64,000 nucleotides of DNA from Lysobacteraceae bacterium SCN 69-320 (GTDB taxonomy: Bacteria; Pseudomonadota; Gammaproteobacteria; Xanthomonadales; Rhodanobacteraceae), in contig MEFP01000030.1 in the NCBI GenBank assembly GCA_001725155.1, forward strand, positions 434,001 to 498,000, given 5' to 3'. A program made the position numbers and the translations under genes. Below, one piece after another: positions 42,902 to 51,203 of this stretch; within the stretch, counting starts at the first letter, position 1; every line of letters starts with the position of its first letter. Under the pieces are notes generated by a model, which was not told where the DNA came from, ran no database searches, and worked only from the letters and a program-made list of their open reading frames with translations.

Positions 42902-45900
42902 GATTCACTCCTGATCGCAGGTGATGGCGCCGCCGGCCGCAGTTCGCGGCGGCGCAGCAGCGCGTAGTAAAGCAGCGGGATGACCACCAGGGTCAGCACG
43001 GTCGAGACGAGGATGCCGAAGATCAGGCTGATCGCGAGTCCGTTGAAGATCGGGTCGTCGAGGATGAAGAACGCGCCACCCATCGCCGCCACCGCCGTCA
43101 GCGCGATCGGCTGCGCGCGCACGGCGCAGGCCTCGACCACGGCGTCGGCCAGCGTGCGGCCCTGCGCGAGGGCGTGATTGACGAAGTCCACGAGCAGGAT
43201 GGAATTGCGCACGATGATGCCGGCCAGCGCGATCATGCCGATCATGGAGGTCGCAGTGAACTGGGCGCCGAGCAAGGCATGGCCGGGCAGCACGCCGATC
43301 GCCGTCAGCGGAATCGGCGCCATGATGATCAGCGGCACGACATAGCTGCGGAACTGCGCGACGACGAGCAGATAGATCAGCACGAGGCCCGCCGAATAGG
43401 CCAGGCCCATGTCGCGGAAGGTCTCATAGGTGATCTGCCATTCGCCGTCCCATTTGACGGCGAAGCGCGCCGCATCCGACGGTGCCGAGAAGAAATGCTG
43501 CGCAAGCGTCTCGCCGGCGACAGGGCCGGCGCGCAATTGCGAGACCGCGCTGAACATGCCGTAGAGCGGCGAATCCAGCGCGCCGGCCTCGTCGGCGGTC
43601 ACGTAGACGACGGCCGCCAGATCCTTGTGTTGGCGCGTCTGTTCCCAGGTCCGCGTCTGCACCTGCACGAGTTCCGACAGCGGCACGAGGCGGCCGTCGG
43701 CGGCGCGCACGCGGATCGCGAGCAGGTGTGCGAGGTCGGACTGTTCGCCGGCCGGCAGGCGCAGGCGGATCGGCACCGGATACTTGGACGCGCCGTCGCG
43801 CAGATAGCTCACGTCGCTGCCGGAAACGGCCAGCGCGAGCGCTTCGGCGACCTGCTGCTGGCTGATGCCCAGACGCGCGGCCCGTTCGCGGTCGACGACG
43901 ACGAGTTCGCGCGGTGCGTCGGATTCCAGGCTCGTGTCGATGTCGACGATGCCCGGCGTCGCCGCGAACGTCGCCTGCACCGCGCGCGCGATGTCCCGCA
44001 TGCGGCCCGCGTCCGGGCCGTAGACCTCGGCGACCAGCGGCGCCATCACCGGCGGCCCCGGCGGCACTTCGGCGATCTTGATCGACGCGTCGTAGCGGCG
44101 GCCGATGTCGGCCAGCAGCGGGCGCACGGAGCGCGCGATGTCGTGGCTCTTGCGCGAGCGCTGGTGCTTGTCGACGAGGTTGACCTGCAGGTCGCCCATA
44201 TTGGCCGCGCTGCGCAGGTAGTACTGGCGCACGAGGCCGTTGAAGTTGACCGGCGCAGCCGTGCCGGCATAGCCCTGCACGTCGGTCACTTCGGGCACGG
44301 CGACCAGCGCCTGGGCCAGCTCGACCAGCAGCGCGTTGGTCCGCTCCAGCGGCGTGCCTTCGGGCAGATCGACCACGACCTGGAATTCCGACTTGTTGTC
44401 GAACGGCAGCATCTTGAGCACGACGAGCTCGAATACCGCCAGCAGCGCCGCGAGCAGCACGGCCGCGGCCATGCCGCCGAACAGCAGCGCGCGGTTGCGG
44501 GCGCCGCGCCGCGGGTCGAGGAACGGCGCGAGCAGACGGCGGAACAGGCGCGACAGCCGGCCGTTGCCGGACACCTGATGCGTATTCTCGCCGGCATGAC
44601 GCGACAGCAGTCGCGCGGCCAGCCAGGGCGTCACGGTCAGCGCGATCAGCAGCGAGATCAGCATGCCGGCCGACGCGTTGATCGGTATCGGCCGCATGTA
44701 TGGCCCCATCAGGCCGGACACGAACGCCATCGGCAGCAGCGCGGCCACGACGGTGAAGGTCGCGAGTATGGTCGGCGCACCGACCTCGTCCACGGCCAGC
44801 GGAATCGCTTCGAGCAGGGACTTGCCGCCGAGCTGGCGGTGCCGGTGGATGTTCTCGACGATCACGATCGCGTCGTCGACCAGGATGCCGATGGAGAAGA
44901 TCAGCGCGAACAGGGAAACCCGGTTGATCGTGAAGCCCAGCGCCCAGCTCGCGAACAAGGTCAGGGCCAGGGTCAGCACCACCGCTGTGCCGACGACCAG
45001 CGCCTCGCGCCAGCCCAGCGCGAACAGGACCAGCAGCACGACCGACAGGGTCGCGAAGACGAGCTTGCGGATCAGCGTGACGGCCTTGTCGTCGGCGCTG
45101 CGGCCGTAGTCGCGCGTCGTCGTCACGTGGACGCTGTCGGGCAGGTGCGTGGTCCTCAGCGCGTCCAGGCGCGAGAGAATGGCGCGGGTGATGTCGGTCG
45201 CATTCGTGCCGGGCTGCTTGGCCACCGCGATCGTCACCGCCGGTGCCAGCGCGAGGCTGCCCGGCGCGGCGCCGGAGCGGGCGTGCCAGACATACTGCCG
45301 CGGCAGATCGGCGCCGGCGCGAACCTCGGCCACGTCCGAAAGCAGCAGCGGACGTCCGTCGCCAAGGCCGACGATGAGGTTCGCGACCTCCGCAGCATCG
45401 GCGAGCCAGGTGCCGGCAGTGACCGGAACCTGCGCGCCGGGCGCGACGCGCTCGCCGGCCTGCTGCACGACGTTGGCCGCGGCCAGCGCAGCGGCGAGAT
45501 CGGCCGGCGCCATGCCATAGGCGGCCAGGCGCGTCGCATCGAGTTCGACGACGACGGCGCGCTCGGGCGCGCCGATCGTGTAGACGTCGCGCGTGCCGGG
45601 CACGCGCTTGAGTTCGGTTTCCAACGTGTGGGCGATTTCCGCGAGACCGGTCGCGCCCTGCGCATCGTCGCCGGAGAGCGTCAGGCTCAGCACCGGCACG
45701 TCGTCGATGCCCATGGGCCGCACGAGCGGCTGGCCCACGCCGAGCCGCGGCGGCACCCAGTCCTGGTTGGAATAGACCTGGTTGTACAGGCGCACGAGCG
45801 CGTCCTGGCGCGGCACGCCGACGCGGAACTCGACGGTCAGCACGGCCATGCCCGGCCGCGACACGGAATAGACGTGCTTGACGCCGTCGATTGCCGCCAG

Positions 45901-46140
45901 CTTCTGCTCCAGCGGATAGCTGACGAGGTTTTCCACGTCGTCGGCCGGCGCGCCCGCAAACGGCACGAACACGTTGGCCATGGTCACGTCGATCTGCGGC
46001 TCTTCCTCGCGCGGCGTGATCGCGACGGCGACGAAACCGAGCAGCAGGCCCGCGAGCGCAAGCACCGGCGTCAGCGGGCTGCCGGCAAACAGACGCGCGA
46101 GGCGGCCGGAGATGCCCAGCCGGATCGGGTTCGCGCTCAT
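42898..46140 (-). CDS. RND-family efflux permease (AcrB/HAE1-like)
   Basis: A 1080-residue inner-membrane pump with the usual 12 helices and two large periplasmic loops. The N-terminal motif TPREEEPQIDVTMANVFVPF and the early docking loop SYPLEQKLAAIDGVKHVYS mark the branch near the short-adaptor multidrug/metal permeases. The proton-relay aspartate pair is present as VDD in the TM4 segment FALIFSIGILVDDAIVIVENI (near 421-422). The gene overlaps both neighbours by ATGA, so adaptor, pump and rhodanese are translationally coupled. No outer-membrane channel gene is in the operon; a TolC-type protein elsewhere must complete it. Substrate unknown. Confidence 0.95.
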   Translation of the reverse strand: MSANPIRLGISGRLARLFAGSPLTPVLALAGLLLGFVAVAITPREEEPQIDVTMANVFVPFAGAPADDVENLVSYPLEQKLAAIDGVKHVYSVSRPGMAVLTVEFRVGVPRQDALVRLYNQVYSNQDWVPPRLGVGQPLVRPMGIDDVPVLSLTLSGDDAQGATGLAEIAHTLETELKRVPGTRDVYTIGAPERAVVVELDATRLAAYGMAPADLAAALAAANVVQQAGERVAPGAQVPVTAGTWLADAAEVANLIVGLGDGRPLLLSDVAEVRAGADLPRQYVWHARSGAAPGSLALAPAVTIAVAKQPGTNATDITRAILSRLDALRTTHLPDSVHVTTTRDYGRSADDKAVTLIRKLVFATLSVVLLVLFALGWREALVVGTAVVLTLALTLFASWALGFTINRVSLFALIFSIGILVDDAIVIVENIHRHRQLGGKSLLEAIPLAVDEVGAPTILATFTVVAALLPMAFVSGLMGPYMRPIPINASAGMLISLLIALTVTPWLAARLLSRHAGENTHQVSGNGRLSRLFRRLLAPFLDPRRGARNRALLFGGMAAAVLLAALLAVFELVVLKMLPFDNKSEFQVVVDLPEGTPLERTNALLVELAQALVAVPEVTDVQGYAGTAAPVNFNGLVRQYYLRSAANMGDLQVNLVDKHQRSRKSHDIARSVRPLLADIGRRYDASIKIAEVPPGPPVMAPLVAEVYGPDAGRMRDIARAVQATFAATPGIVDIDTSLESDAPRELVVVDRERAARLGISQQQVAEALALAVSGSDVSYLRDGASKYPVPIRLRLPAGEQSDLAHLLAIRVRAADGRLVPLSELVQVQTRTWEQTRQHKDLAAVVYVTADEAGALDSPLYGMFSAVSQLRAGPVAGETLAQHFFSAPSDAARFAVKWDGEWQITYETFRDMGLAYSAGLVLIYLLVVAQFRSYVVPLIIMAPIPLTAIGVLPGHALLGAQFTATSMIGMIALAGIIVRNSILLVDFVNHALAQGRTLADAVVEACAVRAQPIALTAVAAMGGAFFILDDPIFNGLAISLIFGILVSTVLTLVVIPLLYYALLRRRELRPAAPSPAIRSES

Positions 46141-47195
46141 CGGCCCGGCTCCCGGCCGGCCAGCCAGGCCAGCGCCGCGAGCGGGTCGGCGGCAATGCGC
46201 TCGCCCGGCGCGAGGCCGGCGAGCACTTCGACCTCGTCGCCGAAGCGCTGGCCCGGACGCAGCTGGCGCAGGGTGACGCGATCGGCCGCATCGACGACAT
46301 AGACCGCGGTCAGTTCGCCGCGCCGCACGAGCGCGCCGGCCGGAATCAGCAGACGCTCGGCCGTGCCGATCGCGAACGCGACCTTGGCCGTCATGCCCGG
46401 CTGCAGGCCGGTCTCGGCTTCGGGCAGTTCGACGCGGACGCGGAAGCTGTGCGTGCGCGGATCCGCATACGGAAAGATCACGACCTGGCGGGCCTGGATG
46501 CGGCGACCGTCATCGAGCAGTACGGCCGCCGAAGCATGGTCGCGGATCGCGGCGACGTCGCCCTGAGGGATCTCGGCTTCCACGCGCAGCCGCGCCAGCG
46601 ACAGACCCGAGACCAGCGCCTGCCCCGGCCGCACGGTCTCGCCGATGCGCACGTGGCGCTCGGTCAATATGCCGCTGTACGGCGCGCGCACGACGGTGTA
46701 GTCGACCTGCTCGCCCGCGCCGCGGACCGCCGCACGCGCAGCCTCGAGCGTGGCCTTGGCCGCCTCGTGGCGCGCCGCGGCCTGATCGAATGCAGCCTGC
46801 GCGATCAGCTTGCGATCGAGCATTTCCTTGGCGCGCGTGTACGCCAGCTGCGCCTCGCGGGCGCCGGCCTCGGCAGCGCGCAGGGCCGCGTCGGCCTGGC
46901 GGCGACCGGATTCCTGTTCCACGTCGGTGAAACGCACGACGACCTGGCCGGCCTTGACGTAGTCGTTCACGTCGAACGGCAGCTCGACGACGCGGCCGCC
47001 GGTCTGTGCGGACAGCGTCGCCTTGTCGACCGCATCGACGACCCCGTCCCAGATGCGTTCGCGATCACCGGCACGCGCGGCTGCAGTCACGGTCGTGAAT
47101 GTGACCTTGGCTGCGGCGGTCGGCGCGGGCGGAGCAGCGCCGCAGCCGGCCAGGGCCGCCGCAACGAGCAGAACGGCATTGCGCAACGCAGGCAT
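46137..47195 (-). CDS. RND efflux periplasmic adaptor lipoprotein
   Basis: A 352-residue membrane-fusion protein. The signal peptide ends in a lipobox LAGCG, so it is a lipoprotein. Biotinyl-lipoyl-like halves flank a helical hairpin (about 95-165, rich in Ala, Arg and Glu), with GGRVVELPFDVNDYVKAGQVV and VRAPYSGILTERHVRIGETVRPGQ as the paired lipoyl segments. A C-terminal beta barrel and membrane-proximal domain follow. It lies seven bases after the DUF2892 gene and overlaps the permease. Confidence 0.93.
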   Translation of the reverse strand: MPALRNAVLLVAAALAGCGAAPPAPTAAAKVTFTTVTAAARAGDRERIWDGVVDAVDKATLSAQTGGRVVELPFDVNDYVKAGQVVVRFTDVEQESGRRQADAALRAAEAGAREAQLAYTRAKEMLDRKLIAQAAFDQAAARHEAAKATLEAARAAVRGAGEQVDYTVVRAPYSGILTERHVRIGETVRPGQALVSGLSLARLRVEAEIPQGDVAAIRDHASAAVLLDDGRRIQARQVVIFPYADPRTHSFRVRVELPEAETGLQPGMTAKVAFAIGTAERLLIPAGALVRRGELTAVYVVDAADRVTLRQLRPGQRFGDEVEVLAGLAPGERIAADPLAALAWLAGREPGR

Positions 47196-47202
47196 GGCGA
47201 CC

Positions 47203-47406
47203 TCAGCGAAACGCGCAGCCGGCCGGCAGGCCGAGCTTGCGCAGCACGATCGCGGCCGGGCAGAAGCCTGTGAACGCCGCCTGCAGCAGGTTCAGGCCGA
47301 CGAAGGCCGTCAGCAGCAGCCACCAGGGCGATACGAAATAGGCGAGCGCGACGCTCAGCAGGACCATGCTGCCGGCAAAAGCGGAAACGGCCTGATCGAC
47401 GTTCAT
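47203..47406 (-). CDS. DUF2892 (YgaP-type) membrane protein
   Basis: A 67-residue protein with two hydrophobic helices and the DUF2892 pattern MNVDQAVSAFAGSMVLLS ... FVGLNLLQAAFTGFCPAAIVL. In E. coli YgaP the same membrane unit is fused to a rhodanese; here a separate rhodanese closes the operon. The Cys in TGFCPA is the conserved residue of the family. ATG at 47406 chosen because GAGG precedes it and the family begins there; a 23-residue longer start exists. First gene of the pump operon. Confidence 0.9.
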   Translation of the reverse strand: MNVDQAVSAFAGSMVLLSVALAYFVSPWWLLLTAFVGLNLLQAAFTGFCPAAIVLRKLGLPAGCAFR

Positions 47407-47464
47407 GGCGAAATCCTCATCGGTAGTGGCAGGGATGCCCGGCGCGGGCAGCGGACCTGTTGCG

Positions 47465-47506
47465 ATATTAAGCAACAGCTAATTAAGATTTACCTAATAT
47501 AATTGC
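47465..47506. promoter_or_regulatory. AT-rich divergent operator/promoter of the ArsR-pump locus
   Basis: A 42-bp AT-rich island in a GC-rich background, between the DUF2892 start (47406) and the arsR-type start (47564). It contains a perfect TATAAT (47498-47503) reading toward the regulator, an inverted repeat ATATTA (47465-47470) with TAATAT (47495-47500), and a nested one AATTA (47481-47485) with TAATT (47500-47504). This is the expected site for the ArsR-family protein to control both directions. Confidence 0.6.
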
Positions 47507-47563
47507 CGCTCCATTACGATTCAAGCCCTGGATCGGCCCGTCCCTCGCCCCCATGGAGTCCGC

Positions 47564-47917
47564 ATGCCCCCATCGTCCCGCCTCAAGACCGCACGCGCAA
47601 GCAATCTGGCCGCGGCCATGGCCGCCGAGGCGGAACGCGCAGCCGAACTGCTCAAGGCCATGGCGCATCCGCAGCGTCTGCGCGTGCTCTGCCTGCTCGT
47701 CGAAGGCGAACGCTCGGTCGGCGAGATCAACGAGGATGTCGAACTGAGCCAGTCAGCGCTGTCGCAGCACCTGGCCCGATTGCGCGAAGAAGGTCTGGTC
47801 GACACGCGCAAGGAAGCGCAGACGGTGTTCTATCGCCTCGCCGAAAGCCCGGCCGTCGCCGTGATCCGCGCGCTGCACGATGCTTACTGCCCCGATCCGC
47901 CGCGACGGCGCGGCTGA
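47564..47917 (+). CDS. ArsR-family regulator with BigR/SqrR-like cysteine pair
   Basis: A 117-residue winged-helix repressor. The recognition helix region is LSQSALSQHLARLREEGLV. Cys43 lies in RVLCLL at the end of helix 2 and Cys109 in DAYCPD near the C-terminus. These are the positions, relative to the DNA-binding domain, of the two cysteines that form a tetrasulfide bridge in the persulfide sensors BigR and SqrR. The metal-binding ELCVCDL motif of ArsR/SmtB is absent. It is divergent from the DUF2892-pump-rhodanese operon, and those gene neighbours recur in BigR regulons. Regulation of the pump by reactive sulfur is inferred. Confidence 0.88.
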   Translation: MPPSSRLKTARASNLAAAMAAEAERAAELLKAMAHPQRLRVLCLLVEGERSVGEINEDVELSQSALSQHLARLREEGLVDTRKEAQTVFYRLAESPAVAVIRALHDAYCPDPPRRRG

Positions 47918-48353
47918 GAGTCTGGAGGAGCGAAAACCCGAGCGCATGCGCTCAGGAGTGTGAGAGCTGAAAGTCACGGGAAACAGGAGCACGGGGGCGG
48001 ATGAGGGAACCCGTCGCGCACCGTCGACGCCTGCCGTGGCGAACCTGTTTTCGACGCGAACCCTCCCCGCCGCCCCGCGGCCAGCGCAGGAGGGCCTGCG
48101 CAAGCCCTCCATTCATTGAATATTCGATCGAATATTCAATTCAGTGACGTTCAGACCGCTGCGCGCACCTGCGCCGGCCGGGGCTTATCCCTCTCCCACC
48201 AGGGGAGAAGGGCCCGTGCGCACCGATGGCGTTGAATGTTCGACGACCTGTTTCAGGCCATTCCCGCCGGTGGTCGGACCGGAAATCCGCGGCGTCCCCA
48301 AGCCGCCGCATCGCCCGCGCCGCCGGTTCGCGATCACGATCGCCATCCACCGC
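47918..48353. other. Intergenic region rich in palindromes
   Basis: About 435 bp between the ends of convergent genes, with no supported gene. It holds a 14-bp palindrome GAGCGCATGCGCTC (47940-47953), a 7-bp stem GGAGGGC/GCCCTCC with an 8-nt loop (48089-48110), a 26-bp palindrome listed separately, and an imperfect hairpin CCCTCTCCC/GGGGAGAAGGG (48189-48212). The last looks like the pyrimidine/purine dyads of common gammaproteobacterial repeat elements. The density is unusual for a simple convergent junction. Confidence 0.6.
48115..48140. promoter_or_regulatory. Perfect 26-bp palindrome (two GAATATTC boxes)
   Basis: Positions 48115-48127 read ATTGAATATTCGA and 48128-48140 are its exact reverse complement. 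The core is GAATATTC-GATC-GAATATTC, two 8-bp palindromes with centres 12 bp apart. The AT-rich make-up contrasts with the GC-rich surroundings. Such symmetry suits a dimer-of-dimers or TetR-type operator, but no gene start lies close enough on either strand to be an obvious target. No T-run follows, so it is unlikely to be an intrinsic terminator. Confidence 0.7.
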
Positions 48354-49013
48354 TCAATCGGCCGACGCCACCGTGAAGCGCCGACGCACGTGCCGCGGCT
48401 GTTCGATCTCGTCGACGATGGCCACCGCCAGGTCGGCGACCGAGATGCCGGCCGGCACATCACCGGCGAACAGCAGATCGTCGCCACCGACGCGGTAGCG
48501 GCCGCTGCGCTCGCCCGGAGCCAGCGCGGCCGGGGGCGAGATCAGGCTCCAGTCCAGCGCGGTTTCGTTGCGCAAGGTGGTCAGTGCGTCGCGCGCGGCG
48601 CGGGCGCCCGGCACGATGTTCGGCGGCACGTGATCGAGGAAGGCCGGCGTGTCCACGAACTGCACGCCCGGCGCGACATACAGGCTGCCGGCGCCCCCGA
48701 CCACGAGCAGACGGTGCAGACCCGCGCGCTTGACACCGTCGACGATCGCGTTGTGCCCGCGCAGGAATTCCTCGTACAGCTGCGGCGCGTTCCAGCCCGG
48801 GTTGTAGGCGCTGATCACCGCATCGACGCCCCGCACCGCCGCGGCCACGGCGGCCGCGTCGCGCACATCGACACGGACCGGCGTCAGCCCGGCGCGCGGC
48901 GCCAGCCTTTCGGGCGAGCGCACGAGGGCGTCGACCGCGTGACCGCGACTCAGCAGTTCCTGCAGGACGGCCGCACCGACGAAGCCGGTGGCGCCGATCA
49001 GGGCGATTTTCAT
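48354..49013 (-). CDS. NAD(P)H-binding protein (NmrA/YwnB-like atypical SDR)
   Basis: A 219-residue Rossmann-fold protein starting IALIGATGFVGAAVLQELL, the GxxGxxG nucleotide-binding motif. The rest matches small atypical short-chain dehydrogenases of the YwnB/NmrA group, with LLVVGGAGSLY and WSLISPPAALAPG as landmarks. The classical YxxxK catalytic pair is not clear, so it may be a redox sensor or a reductase. ATG at 49013 chosen for its AGGAG six bases upstream. It is divergent from a LysR regulator 100 bp away, a common arrangement in which the LysR protein controls the enzyme. Confidence 0.88.
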   Translation of the reverse strand: MKIALIGATGFVGAAVLQELLSRGHAVDALVRSPERLAPRAGLTPVRVDVRDAAAVAAAVRGVDAVISAYNPGWNAPQLYEEFLRGHNAIVDGVKRAGLHRLLVVGGAGSLYVAPGVQFVDTPAFLDHVPPNIVPGARAARDALTTLRNETALDWSLISPPAALAPGERSGRYRVGGDDLLFAGDVPAGISVADLAVAIVDEIEQPRHVRRRFTVASAD

Positions 49014-49060
49014 GGGGTGCTCCTGGGAGGGATTGGACGAGAGCACGATACACGCTTCAC

Positions 49061-49091
49061 AATTCGTCGATTAGCAGGCCTTATCCGAATT
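49061..49091. promoter_or_regulatory. Candidate LysR operator between divergent genes
   Basis: An inverted repeat AATTCG (49061-49066) and CGAATT (49086-49091) with a 19-bp centre lies between the SDR and LysR starts. TGTAAT at 49096-49101 could be the LysR -10, though it would be close to the ATG. The arrangement fits autoregulated LysR control of both genes. Confidence 0.45.
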
Positions 49092-49113
49092 CATTTGTAA
49101 TCAGGGCTTCAAG

Positions 49114-50019
49114 ATGGACGACCTCAAGCCGCTGGCGGTCTTCGCCGCCGTCGTGCGCCAGGGCTCCATGAGCGCCGCCGCGCGGCAGCTGGGTCTCAGC
49201 GCCTCGGCCGTGAGCCAGCACGTGCGCGCACTGGAACGCTCGCATGGCGTAACCCTGCTGCACCGCTCCACGCGCAAGCTCGCGCTCAGCGACGCCGGCG
49301 CGCGCGTCTACGCTGAATGCGCGCAGATGATCGAGGCCGCCGAGCGCGCCCAGCAGCAATTGCGCGCGACGCGTGACGAGCCGACGGGTGAGCTGCGCGT
49401 CGCAGCGCCGATCGGCTTCGGCCCCTATCTCGCAACCGCGCTGACGCCGCTGCTGCTGGCGCATCCGGCGCTGAGCCTGCGCCTGCTCGTCGACGACGCG
49501 ATGATCGACCTGATCGACGCGCGCATCGACCTGGCGATCCGCGTCGGCCGCTTGCCGGATTCCCCCTGGGTCGCACGGCGCCTCTGCGCGATGTCCCTGG
49601 TGCTCTGCGCGGCGCCGGCCTATCGCCAGCGCCGCGGCCTGCCGCAGACGCCGGAGGAACTGGCCGCGCATCACTGGCTGTCGCAGAGCGGCACAGCCAC
49701 GGCCGCCCGCGGCCTGCTGCTGCAGCACGCCGACGGCCGGCGCTGCACCGTGCATCCGCCGGCCTGCGTGGCCAGCAACAACCAGTTGCTGCTGCAGCAG
49801 ATGTGCGTGGCCGGCCTCGGCATCGCGCTGATCGGCAGTCCCGAGGCGCATGCGGACTTCGCGGCCGGTCGGCTCGAGCGCGTACTGCCCGACTGGCAGC
49901 TGCCGCCGCTCGATGTCTGGGCACTGACGCCGCAGCGCGATGCGCAGCCGGCCAAGGTGCGATACGCGCTCGCGGCGATCGCAGACCATCTCGTCGCGCT
50001 GCCCGGCCTGCTGCCCTAG
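49114..50019 (+). CDS. LysR-family transcriptional regulator
   Basis: A 301-residue regulator with an N-terminal winged helix (about 1-60; SMSAAARQLGLSASAVSQHVRALE) and a periplasmic-binding-like effector domain (about 90-295). The hinge region RVAAPIGFGPYLA and the segment DLAIRVGRLPDSPWVARRL are typical of the subgroup controlling NAD(P)-dependent reductases or quinone-linked enzymes. Divergent from the NAD(P)H-binding gene, its probable target. Confidence 0.93.
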   Translation: MDDLKPLAVFAAVVRQGSMSAAARQLGLSASAVSQHVRALERSHGVTLLHRSTRKLALSDAGARVYAECAQMIEAAERAQQQLRATRDEPTGELRVAAPIGFGPYLATALTPLLLAHPALSLRLLVDDAMIDLIDARIDLAIRVGRLPDSPWVARRLCAMSLVLCAAPAYRQRRGLPQTPEELAAHHWLSQSGTATAARGLLLQHADGRRCTVHPPACVASNNQLLLQQMCVAGLGIALIGSPEAHADFAAGRLERVLPDWQLPPLDVWALTPQRDAQPAKVRYALAAIADHLVALPGLLP

Positions 50020-50140
50020 GCAGATCCGCTGCCGGCTGCAGCCGGCGGCAGACACAACGGCGCGCACGCGGGATCAGCTGACCTCGCGTCCCCGCGTACC
50101 GCCGCGGAAAACGCCGCGAGACCGGTGGCGCCGCAAAACG

Positions 50141-51040
50141 CTAGAGCAGCTTGTCCAGCGCGGCGCGGCCCGCAGCCGCATCGGCAAAAACCGCCGTCAG
50201 CGCGTCGTACGGCGCGGCCTGGACCGGAATCAGGCGCGTGGCGCCGGCTGCCTCGGACCAGGCCGCGACGACGGCAGCGAGCGCCGCCGGCGCGTCCTCG
50301 TGCAAGCGGGCCAGCAGCTGCGCGGCCCGCGCGCAGTCGATGCGACCGCCGGCGCGGCAGACCAGCGGCCCCGGCGGAATCGGCGGCGAACGCCAGAGTT
50401 CGACGAGATCGCCGGCCTTTCCTTCGCGCTGCCGCGCCTGCCACGGCGCGTCGGCCAGTGCGGCCAGATCGGCGCTGCCGTCGACGACCGCGGCCAGTGC
50501 CGCCTCGTGCGTGCCGGCCTGGAGGATCGTTGCGAACCGCGCGGCATCCAGGCCGCGACTGGCCAGAAACAGATCCTGCACGAGGCCGCCCGAGGTCGAG
50601 CCCGGAATCACCTGTGCATAGCGCAGCTGCGCCGCGCCGGCCTGTACCGCGGGCAGGCTGGCCGCAGGCCCGTCGCGGCGCGCGAGCAGCACGCCGCGAT
50701 ACGCATCCAGGGTCGCCGGCGGCACGTCGAACACGGCGGCTGCGCGGATCGCCGGCAGATCGCGCAGGCCCAGGTACACAAAGGTATTCGTCACCGCGAC
50801 ATCGACCGTGCCGTCGCGCAGCGCCGCGGCAAGCGCGCGCGGCGACTCCAGCACGCGCACCTCGACCGGACGGCCGAGCCCGCGCTGCAGATGCTCGGCC
50901 AGCGGCTGCAGCGCGGCAGCGCGGTCGTAGCGGGTATAGGCGTAGGTGGCCAGTATCGCGGCGGGCTCGGCACGCAGCGGCGCCGCGGGAAGGATCGCGA
51001 ACAGCAATACGCAGGCCAGGAAGCGCAGGGGGAAGCTCAT
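50141..51040 (-). CDS. PhnD-like periplasmic substrate-binding protein
   Basis: A 299-residue exported protein with signal peptide about 1-25 (MSFPLRFLACVLLFAILP...PLRA). It reads as a phosphate/phosphite/phosphonate-type binding protein: YTRYDRAAALQPLAEHLQRGLGR at the start, VDVAVTNTFVYLGL, and PGSTSGGLVQDLFLASRGLD in the middle. No permease or ATPase is nearby, so it may instead feed a sensor or an unlinked transporter; such orphan PhnD domains often serve signal-transduction proteins. The ATG at 51040 has only a weak ribosome site. Confidence 0.78.
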   Translation of the reverse strand: MSFPLRFLACVLLFAILPAAPLRAEPAAILATYAYTRYDRAAALQPLAEHLQRGLGRPVEVRVLESPRALAAALRDGTVDVAVTNTFVYLGLRDLPAIRAAAVFDVPPATLDAYRGVLLARRDGPAASLPAVQAGAAQLRYAQVIPGSTSGGLVQDLFLASRGLDAARFATILQAGTHEAALAAVVDGSADLAALADAPWQARQREGKAGDLVELWRSPPIPPGPLVCRAGGRIDCARAAQLLARLHEDAPAALAAVVAAWSEAAGATRLIPVQAAPYDALTAVFADAAAGRAALDKLL

Positions 51041-51203
51041 GGGCGAAAGCCGGCAGCGGAGACAGAATCTCATGCTGACGCAAAACCGGGCTGGTCCGCA
51101 TCATCCGCCGGACACAACCGCGCAGCCCTGCAACGGCCGGGCTGGCATCGACGCCGGCCGGCAGCTTATCGTGCGCGTCCTGTCCGTGCGGAGCCGCCGC
51201 GCC

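Noticed and set aside
43174-46302. A 1042-residue open frame on the plus strand
   Set aside because: It mirrors the RND permease; the permease motifs on the minus strand are unmistakable.
47940-47953. 14-bp palindrome GAGCGCATGCGCTC as an operator
   Set aside because: It lies directly after the arsR-type stop and has no promoter near it; short GC palindromes are frequent here, so I list it only as part of the region.
48115-48140. The 26-bp palindrome as an intrinsic terminator or dif site
   Set aside because: It has an AT-rich stem and no T-run, and it does not resemble the XerCD dif consensus.
48144-49100. A 318-residue open frame on the plus strand
   Set aside because: It overlaps the NAD(P)H-binding gene in antisense and is His/Arg/Gln-rich without motifs.
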